The notes under the pieces are model-generated. The model had not been told where the DNA came from, searched no databases, and worked only from the letters and a program-made list of their open reading frames with translations. From CAYMRB01 sp964392615 (lineage in GTDB: Bacteria; Planctomycetota; UBA8108), in the NCBI GenBank assembly GCA_964392615.1, contig CAYMRB010000268.1, positions 1-13,847 of the forward strand: a stretch of DNA of 13,847 nucleotides. Direction: 5' to 3'. Shown in pieces: positions 6,974 to 13,847 of the stretch. Position 1 is the first letter of the stretch; every line of letters begins with the position of its first letter. Both the position numbers and the translations under genes were made by a program.

Positions 6974-6996
6974 AGAGGACGCAGCGGTACGGCGGT

Positions 6997-7026
6997 TTGA
7001 CATTCCACGAGCGGTCCGGCCATCAT
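6997..7026 (+). promoter_or_regulatory. Promoter-like TTGACA-N18-CATCAT before the CxxCH gene
   Basis: A perfect TTGACA (6997-7002) is followed after 18 bases by CATCAT (7021-7026), which matches four of six -10 bases. A start of transcription near 7033 would leave a leader of about 45 bases to the ATG at 7079. A perfect -35 hexamer is notable in a GC-rich intergenic stretch of only 148 bases. Confidence 0.42.
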
Positions 7027-7078
7027 CGAGTTCCTGGTCGGGGTGCTGTGCCGCTCTTCCTCGTTGGTCGCCGATGCC

Positions 7079-10000
7079 ATGAAACTCGTCCTCGCGATTC
7101 TGTTCGCCGCCGCTCTCGCCGCTCCTGCGCTCGCCGACTCGCAGCCCGATGCCGAGGCGAAGCAGCGCACGGTCCCGGTCTGGATCTGGCCGCGATCCCA
7201 TGCCGGCGCCGGCGAGACCGTGTACTTCCGACGGACGTTCGACGTCGAAGGGGAGGTCACCGGAGCGAAGCTCTACGCCAGCTGCGACGATGAGTGGATC
7301 GCCTTCATCGACGGCCACGAGGTCACGCGGGGCGACCTGTGGATGACGCCGAGCTACAAGGACGTGTCGAAGACCCTCTCGGGCGATCACGACGGCCGGC
7401 ACACCATTGCGATACGCGGTCGGAACCGCTCGCCAGGACGAGCCGGGCTGCTCGTGCGACTCGTCCTCGAACGCGATGACGGTTCTCCGGTGACCATCGT
7501 CTCCGACGTGACGTGGCGCACGTCGGAGCGCGAGGACGAGGGCTGGCAACAGCCGCAGTACGACGATCGAGCCTGGTCCGCGGCCCGCGTCGTCGGCCGG
7601 ATCGGCGACCACCCGTGGGAGAGCCTCGACGAAGGCGCGCTCGCCGCCGCCGAGTTCCTCCGCAAACCGACGGCGACGCCGACCGAAGAGATCAAGATCG
7701 CGGCGGGCTTCCGGGTCGAGCTCTTGTACTCGCCGCCGAAGTCGATCGGCTCGTGGGTCAGCATGTGCGTCGATCCCGAGGGGCGGTTGATCGTCTGCGA
7801 TCAGTACGACGGCGGCCTCTACCGAGTGACGCCGCCGCCGCTCGACGGCGTTCCCGAGGCGACGCGATTGGAGCGTATCGACATCCCCCTCAGTGGCGCG
7901 CAAGGCCTGGCCTGGGCGGCGGGCAGCTTGTATGCGCTGGTTACGAAGAACGGTCGGTACGGGAGCGGTCTCTACCGGGCTCGCGACACCGATGGCGACG
8001 ATCGCCTCGACAAGGTGGAGCTGCTGCGCGCGCTCCAGGGAGGCGGCGATCACGGTTGGCACGGCCTGACGGTCGATCCGGACGGACGCGCGATCTGGGT
8101 CGTCGCCGGCAACGCCACCCTCCTTCCCGAGCTGGCGCGATCGCGCGTGCCGCAGGTCTGGTCCGACGACCACCTCCTGCCGCGCCTTCCCGACGGGCGC
8201 GGCTTCATGGTGAACGTGCCGCCGCCCGGCGGCTGCTTCTACCGCGTCGATCTCGACGGTGAGGAGTGGGAGCTCATGTCGATCGGCTACCGCAATCCGT
8301 ACGACGCCGCGTTCCACCGCGACGGCGATCTGTTCACGTTCGACGCGGACATGGAGTACGACATGAACACGCCGTGGTATCGCCCGACGCGTGTGAATGT
8401 CGTCGCTAGCGGCAGTGACCTCGGCTGGCGCAACGGCTCGGGCAAGTGGCCGCCGCGCTACGCGGACGGTTGGCCGCCGGCGGTGGACATCGGACCCGGC
8501 TCGCCGTGCGGCATCACTTTCGGCTACGGCGCGTCGTTTCCCGCGCGCTTTCGCGAGGCGCTGTACCTCACCGATTGGAGCTACGGCCGCATCTACGCGA
8601 TGCACGTGGCGCCCGACGGCTCGTCGTACGGCGGCGAGGCCGAGCTGTTCATGAGCGGGGCACCGCTGCCGACGACGGACATCCTGGTCAGTCCCCGCGA
8701 CGGCGCGATGTACTTCGTCACCGGCGGATGGCGCATTCAGACCGGGCTCTACCGCGTAACCTATGTCGGCGACGAGTCGACCGCGCTCGCTGCCGTCGAC
8801 GAGCGAGGCCGAGCGGCCCGCACGCTGCGCCGGAAGCTCGAATCGCTCCACGGTCGTCGCGACCCACAGATCGCCGACAAGGTGTGGCCGCACCTCGATC
8901 ACGCCGATCGCTTCATCCGCTCGGCGGCTCGCGTCGCGCTCGAATGGCAGGACTCGACCGCCTGGCGCACACGGGCGCTCGCCGACAAGAACCCGCGGCG
9001 GGCGCTCGCAGCGCTGATGGCCCTCGTACGCGTCAGCGCACGCGATCGCTCGACGGAGAGCGCGCCAGACGTCGCCGCGTTACGCGCGCAGGTGCTCGCC
9101 GCGTTGGACCGCATCGACTGGAACGTTCGCAGCGACTTGGAGCGACTCGAGCTATTGCGCGACTACGCGCTGACGTTCACACGTCTCGGTCGACCGGACG
9201 ACGACGAGTGCGCGCGAATCGCTGCGCGGTTCGAACCGCTGTTTCCAACGCGGCATCGCGAGCTGAACGCCGATCTGTGCGAGCTCCTCGTCTACCTGCA
9301 AGCGCCGGGTGTCGCCAGCAAAGCCGTCGCGCTGTTGGCCGCGGCGCCGTCGCAGGAGGAGCAGGTCGAGTACGCGAAGTCGCTGCGCCTCTTGCGCGTC
9401 GGTTGGACCCAGCAGCTGCGCGAGACCTACTTCCGGTGGTTCGCGCGCGCACGCGGCTACCGCGGCGGCGCCAGCTTCGCGGGATTCGTCGCTCGGATCC
9501 GCAAGGACGCTCTCGCCACATTGACGGACGCCGAACGCAAGGCGCTCGAGCCGATCCTCGCCGCCGAGACGCCGGCAGGCTCGCCGTTGGACGCGGCGCG
9601 ATCGGCGCTGGCAGGCCGCGCCGTCGTCAAGCAGTGGACCGTGCAGGATCTCGAGTCGGCCGTCGAGCGCGCCCGTGACGCGACCGCTCGCGATTGGAAT
9701 CGCGGCCGCCGGCTGTTCGGGGCGACGGGCTGCTTCGCGTGCCACCGCATCGCGGGGGAAGGCGGCGCGGTGGGACCGGACCTGACCGGAGCGGGTGGAC
9801 GATTCAGCCCGCGCGACCTGCTCGAGACGACGGTCGAGCCGAGCAAGACCGTGAGCGACCTCTACCAGCAGGTCGTTATCACGACCATCACCGGCCAGGT
9901 CATCACGGGCCACATCGTCTACCTCGGCGGCGACAACGTGCAGGTCAACTCCAACATGTTCGACCCCGCGTCGACGACGTCCATCGATCGCAAGCGCATC

Positions 10001-10123
10001 GTATCGATGGTCGTCTCACCGGTCTCGCCGATGCCGGACGGCTTGCTCGATGTCTTGCACGAGGACGAGATTCTCGACCTGTTCGCCTACGTGCTGTCGG
10101 GCGGTCAGCAGAGCGAGGAGTAG
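7079..10123 (+). CDS. Secreted PVC-type CxxCH cytochrome protein: sugar-binding-like, dehydrogenase-like propeller, helical repeats, heme domain
   Basis: This 1014-residue exported protein has the layout of the Pirellula/Verrucomicrobium families TIGR02604 (putative membrane-bound dehydrogenase) and TIGR02603 (CxxCH heme-binding). Residues 1-20 are a signal peptide (KLVLAILFAAALAAPALA). Residues about 31-180 resemble a galactose-binding jelly-roll (PVWIWP, YFRRTFDV, ASCDDEWIAFIDG, YDDRAWSAAR). Residues about 205-560 form a glucose/sorbosone-dehydrogenase-like beta-propeller (IKIAAGFRVELLYSPP, DTDGDDRLDKVE, GWHGLTVDPDGRAIWVVAGN, TDWSYGRIYAMHV). A helical, HEAT-like region follows to about 870. 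The C-terminus is cytochrome c: C885-F-A-C888-H889 binds heme, and M985 in SPMPDGL is the likely distal ligand. The ATG at 7079 is chosen for the signal peptide; a GTG at 7043 would precede it, and no strong ribosome site is seen. The family is linked by context to sugar oxidation, but enzyme activity is unproven and the substrate unknown. It acts in the periplasm. Confidence 0.92.
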   Translation: MKLVLAILFAAALAAPALADSQPDAEAKQRTVPVWIWPRSHAGAGETVYFRRTFDVEGEVTGAKLYASCDDEWIAFIDGHEVTRGDLWMTPSYKDVSKTLSGDHDGRHTIAIRGRNRSPGRAGLLVRLVLERDDGSPVTIVSDVTWRTSEREDEGWQQPQYDDRAWSAARVVGRIGDHPWESLDEGALAAAEFLRKPTATPTEEIKIAAGFRVELLYSPPKSIGSWVSMCVDPEGRLIVCDQYDGGLYRVTPPPLDGVPEATRLERIDIPLSGAQGLAWAAGSLYALVTKNGRYGSGLYRARDTDGDDRLDKVELLRALQGGGDHGWHGLTVDPDGRAIWVVAGNATLLPELARSRVPQVWSDDHLLPRLPDGRGFMVNVPPPGGCFYRVDLDGEEWELMSIGYRNPYDAAFHRDGDLFTFDADMEYDMNTPWYRPTRVNVVASGSDLGWRNGSGKWPPRYADGWPPAVDIGPGSPCGITFGYGASFPARFREALYLTDWSYGRIYAMHVAPDGSSYGGEAELFMSGAPLPTTDILVSPRDGAMYFVTGGWRIQTGLYRVTYVGDESTALAAVDERGRAARTLRRKLESLHGRRDPQIADKVWPHLDHADRFIRSAARVALEWQDSTAWRTRALADKNPRRALAALMALVRVSARDRSTESAPDVAALRAQVLAALDRIDWNVRSDLERLELLRDYALTFTRLGRPDDDECARIAARFEPLFPTRHRELNADLCELLVYLQAPGVASKAVALLAAAPSQEEQVEYAKSLRLLRVGWTQQLRETYFRWFARARGYRGGASFAGFVARIRKDALATLTDAERKALEPILAAETPAGSPLDAARSALAGRAVVKQWTVQDLESAVERARDATARDWNRGRRLFGATGCFACHRIAGEGGAVGPDLTGAGGRFSPRDLLETTVEPSKTVSDLYQQVVITTITGQVITGHIVYLGGDNVQVNSNMFDPASTTSIDRKRIVSMVVSPVSPMPDGLLDVLHEDEILDLFAYVLSGGQQSEE

Positions 10124-10209
10124 AGCTTGCCTACGCATTTCCGAGTTCGGCAACGAAGAGCCTGGGCGAAACGGCCGCCATCGCGCCGAATTGCCTCTTT
10201 CAACGGGCA

Positions 10210-13200
10210 CTAAGGACACTCCGAGTTGTTCGGACAGTCCGCCAGGCGAACGCACTCCGAACCGAGCACCGGAGCCGGCCCGCCGATGAACAGGAACTGC
10301 AGCACATAGACCGGATCCGACAGGTCCAGACGCGCGTCGCCGTTCGAGTCGAGAAGCTGCACGTTCGCCTCGTGCCCCGGCGAGCCATCGCCGCACGGTA
10401 AGAACTCGAAGTCGCCGCCGCCGAGGAACAGGAAGCCGAGCACGCCGATCGCGTCGGAGATGTCGAGACGCGCGTCCTGGTTGATGTCGCCCGGTCGCTG
10501 CTTGCCGCCGCCGTCGGCGACGATGATCTCGATCTCGTCCCTCGCGCTCGCACGGTCCTGGTCGTTCGCGTAGAGCCTGATTCGATACGTGCCGGGAGGG
10601 AGCCCGGGCAGCAACGTCTGACGGCCGGCTCGCGTGATGTCCTGACTGCCGATGCTCCAGACGAGCGCCGATCCATCCAACGTGCCGTCCTCCGGATCCC
10701 AGCCGGACCCGGAGGCGAAAATCTGCTCGCCCGGCGCGAAGACATCGCCGTCTTCCGGGTGGAAGATGAAGACTGACGGCTCCCGATTGAGCACGCGGAA
10801 GGAACTGTCCGATTGATCGTACGCGGTGTTGAGCCCGTCGGTGGCGATGACACGAATGCGCGCGTTGTCGCCACCGGGCAGATCGTTGGCGGGATCGATG
10901 ACCAGCTCCCTTTCGGTCACGTTCGTCGTCAACGCCTGCCACGTCCGACCGCCATCCGGGCTGAGCTGCACGATGAAGTAGAGCGGTCGCAGCGGAATGC
11001 CGTCGGGATCGGAGGCTTCCCAGCGCACGACGAGGCGATTGCCGATGACCTCGCCGCCGTTCGGCTCGATGACACGCACCGTGGGCGGGCTGCCGCCGGC
11101 GCTCTTCGTCGCGATCGTCTCTCCGTCTTGGACGAGGCGAACCGTCGTCGTCCTGGCGTGCCACGGCAGGACGATCGCGAAGCCGCGGTCGTCGGTGTCC
11201 GCCAGGGGCTCCTGGCCCACCGATGCCGCCAGGCGAAAGCGCTCTGTTGAGAGCGGCCGACCGCGCTCGTCGACCAGGCGCAGGATGTAGTCGAAGAGGC
11301 CGCCGTCTTGCTCGCGCTGAGCCTCGACCATGGAGTCGACATTCGCCTCGGAAACCAATCCGGGCGCGAATCGGTACGCGAACTCGATCTCTCCCGTTCT
11401 GTCGGCCTCGTTGACTATCCCCTGCACGAACAGCCACTCCTGGCCGCCGATGCCCTCCACACCGCCGTCGGCTACGCCCGCCGGCTCCCCCCCGAGCACA
11501 GCGTTCCTTCCCGTCAGAAGCCTCTCCCAGTGGTAGCTGGACACCCAACGCGGGTCTCTGTAGCCCATGTACGAGTTCACGGAATCGGGAGGCAACACGG
11601 TCTGTGTCAGGAAGTCGAAGCCGTACGCTTCCCTCGCGCCCGTCTCGCCGATACCGCAGCACGGGCACGCTGCGCCACAGGAGTCGAAACAATATGGATA
11701 GCTTCCATCGGTATTGCCCGCACCACAGTTCACGTGCAGCTGGCCGAAGTTGTGTGCGAGCTCGTGCGCCAGCGTGATTCCCTGGGGCGGAAAGGGCGAA
11801 CCGCTAGACGTCATGAACTTGTAGTTCGCCCGGATCCGTACCCAGGAGTACTGACCGGGAGTGCGGGCGCGGCCGCCCTTGTCCAACGGTGGCGCGCCGG
11901 ACCGAACGAGCCCGACCCAGTGCGTATAGCGACAACCGATGACGTCGTTGCTGGTGAGCCTACGCAGCGACAGCGCGGTCAGGACCTTGCTCCCATCCGA
12001 AGAGAGCTCGTAGGGCCCGTAGCAGGGATACGGCAACGGGATGAGACCGCCCGTCCAGCAGAGTTCGATCTCGGCGATATCCGAGGACTGGCTGTGCACG
12101 ACGACCTCCGAGATCGGCCAGAGCGTGCGGAAACGCTCGATGCCGGCATGGAACTGCCGACTCCGCGGACCCCAGGCGCCGCTGCCGCGGGTCCGCACGG
12201 GAACCGTCTTGATGCACACCGGGTGCGACGGGGTGAAGGTGACGACCCGTCGCTGCGTGTTGTTCGAGTACCTTCTCTCCGCGATGGTGCGGGAGGGGTT
12301 GATCTGCGCTGTCAACGTGACCTCGCCGGAGGTCCAGTCATCTGGCAGCAGAAAGTTGAAGCTGCTGTCCAAGTGCTCGCGCTCCGGCTCCCGCACGCGT
12401 AGACCCCGATGGACGTACTTCGTCGGGAGAATCGACTCCAGCGGGCTCCCCGGCAGCGCCGCGCCGCCTCGATTCCCGTGGAGGATCACCTCGACGTTCG
12501 GTGTCTCCGCGAGAAGCGCGGTGGCCCACACGCGCACGAACGTGCTCTTGTCCTGAACCAGAGAGACATCGTTGTCCAGACTCTGGATGCCCTGCGTGAT
12601 CTCCATGTCGAGCAGCCAGAGATCGTCCAGCACGGCGTCCGCGTCCCTCAGAAGCCGAAAGATGCCGGCGCCGTGTCGCGAGTCGACCGTCGAGTAGACC
12701 ACGTGCGCGCCGTCGATGTGGAGCGACTGCGGTTGAGAGATGGACCCGAGGACGAGATCGTCCACGCGGCCGCCGCCCTTCGCGACGCGACGCACGCGTC
12801 CGGTGAATCCCGCCGGCGTGCCGTCGCTCCAGAAGACGTGGGTGTCATCCAATGCGATGGCGGAACCCCGAAAATCGGTTCTTCCTTCAACGATACGATC
12901 CACGGTGCTCCCGCTCTTGGTCCGCTTCCAGACCGTGGCGTTCGTGCCCGTCCAGTAGACATGCGTGGCGTCGAGCGCCAGGTGGGGCGGTCCCACGATC
13001 CGACGGTCGAGCAACTCGATCTCCGGGTGCGGCCCGCCGTCCTTCGGGGCGCGACGGACCATTCCCGACCGCGGCACATTGTACGAGCCCTCGGACCAGT
13101 AGACGTGCGTGCCGTCGACCTCGATGCTCTGCGCGTCAACGCCGGTGACGACCATCTCCGTATCGCCGCCGTCCTTGGAGACCCTCCGTATGCCCGCGTT

Positions 13201-13671
13201 GTCGGCCCAGTAGATGTGCGAACCGTCGATCGCGATGCCCTCGGGCTTGAACCCGAAATTCGCGTCTTCGACCAGGACCGTCGGCGCACTTCCACCCCCT
13301 GCCCACCGCCGCTCGACGCTCGAGTCCGCCCAGTTCAGGTAGTAGACGTAGAGACCATCCGTCTCCACCGCGATCGGATTCAAGCGACAGCCAACGCCGA
13401 GGCGCTCTTCATCGCCACCGCCGCCGCGCACGCGAACGAGCAACCCTTGACTGGCGCCCGGCCGTCCGCACTGCTCGGACGGCGTGACGCCCCAGAAGAT
13501 CCAACCGTTCTGAACCGCGAGGGAGCTCGGCGCGGCGCTATCGGTGACGAGCTCCTGAGCGGCGAGGAACCCGCAGCGCGCGCTCAGCAACAGAAGAACG
13601 CCCCAGAAGAAAGCCCGTCCGCCGAACCGACGTCGGACTCGCCCGACACTGCTCGTGTTGTGCGTCGTCAT
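10210..13671 (-). CDS. Secreted metzincin-like zinc metalloprotease with N-terminal beta-propeller and dockerin-like C-terminus
   Basis: This is an exported protein of 1153 residues. An Arg-rich n-region and hydrophobic core (11-38, ending LAAQ) form the signal peptide. Seven propeller-like strands of the DGTHVYW type follow at about 51, 100, 147, 183, 231, 272 and 317. Residues about 350-480 are an Ig/CARDB-like module opening MEITQGIQ. The protease domain (about 480-725) has the metzincin zinc site HELAHNFGQLH (H636, E637, H640, H646) and a probable Met-turn SYMGY (M702). Between them are C649, C661, C665, C669, C671 and C672. Two Ig/PKD-like modules (about 862-960 and 965-1053) lead to two Ca-binding-like repeats (DINQDARLDISDA, DSNGDARLDLSDP; 1061-1133). 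It probably cleaves protein outside the cell or at its surface. The start at 13671 fits the signal peptide; GGAGAG lies 11 bases upstream, a loose ribosome site. TATGAT at 13820-13815 could be a -10 box. It converges with the CxxCH gene, 86 bases apart, with no clear terminator between. Substrate unknown. Confidence 0.9.
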   Translation of the reverse strand: MTTHNTSSVGRVRRRFGGRAFFWGVLLLLSARCGFLAAQELVTDSAAPSSLAVQNGWIFWGVTPSEQCGRPGASQGLLVRVRGGGGDEERLGVGCRLNPIAVETDGLYVYYLNWADSSVERRWAGGGSAPTVLVEDANFGFKPEGIAIDGSHIYWADNAGIRRVSKDGGDTEMVVTGVDAQSIEVDGTHVYWSEGSYNVPRSGMVRRAPKDGGPHPEIELLDRRIVGPPHLALDATHVYWTGTNATVWKRTKSGSTVDRIVEGRTDFRGSAIALDDTHVFWSDGTPAGFTGRVRRVAKGGGRVDDLVLGSISQPQSLHIDGAHVVYSTVDSRHGAGIFRLLRDADAVLDDLWLLDMEITQGIQSLDNDVSLVQDKSTFVRVWATALLAETPNVEVILHGNRGGAALPGSPLESILPTKYVHRGLRVREPEREHLDSSFNFLLPDDWTSGEVTLTAQINPSRTIAERRYSNNTQRRVVTFTPSHPVCIKTVPVRTRGSGAWGPRSRQFHAGIERFRTLWPISEVVVHSQSSDIAEIELCWTGGLIPLPYPCYGPYELSSDGSKVLTALSLRRLTSNDVIGCRYTHWVGLVRSGAPPLDKGGRARTPGQYSWVRIRANYKFMTSSGSPFPPQGITLAHELAHNFGQLHVNCGAGNTDGSYPYCFDSCGAACPCCGIGETGAREAYGFDFLTQTVLPPDSVNSYMGYRDPRWVSSYHWERLLTGRNAVLGGEPAGVADGGVEGIGGQEWLFVQGIVNEADRTGEIEFAYRFAPGLVSEANVDSMVEAQREQDGGLFDYILRLVDERGRPLSTERFRLAASVGQEPLADTDDRGFAIVLPWHARTTTVRLVQDGETIATKSAGGSPPTVRVIEPNGGEVIGNRLVVRWEASDPDGIPLRPLYFIVQLSPDGGRTWQALTTNVTERELVIDPANDLPGGDNARIRVIATDGLNTAYDQSDSSFRVLNREPSVFIFHPEDGDVFAPGEQIFASGSGWDPEDGTLDGSALVWSIGSQDITRAGRQTLLPGLPPGTYRIRLYANDQDRASARDEIEIIVADGGGKQRPGDINQDARLDISDAIGVLGFLFLGGGDFEFLPCGDGSPGHEANVQLLDSNGDARLDLSDPVYVLQFLFIGGPAPVLGSECVRLADCPNNSECP

Positions 13672-13726
13672 CGATCTCGTGTCTCTCCGTTCGACCCTGG
13701 AGGATTCCTATCTCGATCCGCGACGA

Positions 13727-13749
13727 CTCAATTCCCAGCCCGGATTGAG
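13727..13749. repeat. Small dyad upstream of the metzincin gene
   Basis: CTCAAT (13727-13732) and ATTGAG (13744-13749) are inverted arms with an 11-base centre, about 60 bases upstream of the start at 13671. The size would suit a dimeric repressor site, but six-base arms can arise by chance. Confidence 0.2.
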
Positions 13750-13847
13750 GGTCAGCTACGACTGTACTCGATGCGCGTAGTTTCGGCTTCTCCGCATCGG
13801 GCATCGGCTAAGCCATCATAACCCGCTTCCTGGATGGCGCTTGTGAC

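Noticed and set aside
5128..7260. A 710-codon open frame on the minus strand
   Set aside because: It lies opposite the intact kinase motifs and has no recognisable domain; it is a shadow frame.
6413..8902. An 829-codon open frame on the minus strand
   Set aside because: It is antisense to the kinase receiver and CxxCH coding sequences, is Arg-rich without domains, and reflects GC-rich third-position bias.
10016..11692. A 558-codon minus-strand open frame overlapping the metzincin C-terminus
   Set aside because: It is out of frame with the dockerin-like and Ig-like modules, extremely Arg-rich, and runs across the convergent gene boundary.
13538..13804. Small 88-codon minus-strand ORF over the metzincin start
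   Set aside because: It overlaps the signal-peptide region in another frame and has no ribosome site or domain.
12409..13821. A 470-codon plus-strand open frame over the metzincin N-terminus
   Set aside because: Its D/R/V-rich sequence mirrors the propeller repeats on the other strand, which show clear protein-level conservation.
1..13847. CRISPR array, tRNA/rRNA genes, insertion sequences or a defence island
   Set aside because: No regularly spaced direct repeats, no tRNA-like cloverleaf, no transposase or defence-type protein was recognised on either strand.

Overview
The window looks like a chromosomal segment of an uncultured, GC-rich planctomycete (Planctomycetota). The evidence is a secreted multidomain CxxCH protein of the Pirellula/Verrucomicrobium type, a formylglycine sulfatase, a lamin-tail domain protein, and a large secreted protein ending in the dockerin-like double repeat that is common in this phylum. 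This is inference from gene content; there is no rRNA or other phylogenetic marker in the window.

Layout. 1-463 (+): the C-terminal end of a lamin-tail domain protein whose frame is broken near its 5' side. 564-2060 (+): a secreted type I sulfatase. It is convergent with 2184-3263 (-), a zinc-dependent medium-chain dehydrogenase, and two strong hairpins lie between them. 3500-4327 (-): undecaprenyl-diphosphatase, upstream of the dehydrogenase but separated from it by a hairpin and a promoter-like sequence. 4328-4861: a roughly 530-base gap without a convincing gene; it holds a short palindrome and an orphan intrinsic-terminator shape. 4862-6930 (+): a soluble GAF-PAS hybrid histidine kinase with a C-terminal receiver domain, interrupted by a one-base frameshift. 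7079-10123 (+): a secreted protein with a carbohydrate-binding-like N-terminus, a dehydrogenase-like beta-propeller, a helical-repeat region and cytochrome c. 10210-13671 (-): a secreted metzincin-like metalloprotease with an N-terminal propeller and a dockerin-like C-terminus.

The genes do not form one operon. Three of the long products (sulfatase, CxxCH protein, metzincin) carry signal peptides and fit the degradation or processing of polymers outside the cytoplasm. UppP serves cell-envelope lipid-carrier recycling. The kinase is a cytosolic sensor with no partner regulator in the window. I see no defence locus, mobile element, CRISPR array or RNA gene.

The items most worth a second look are the metzincin architecture, the cysteine-bearing PAS domain of the kinase, the orphan terminator at 4459-4496, and two frame breaks that could each be repaired by adding one T, which makes sequence error a serious possibility.
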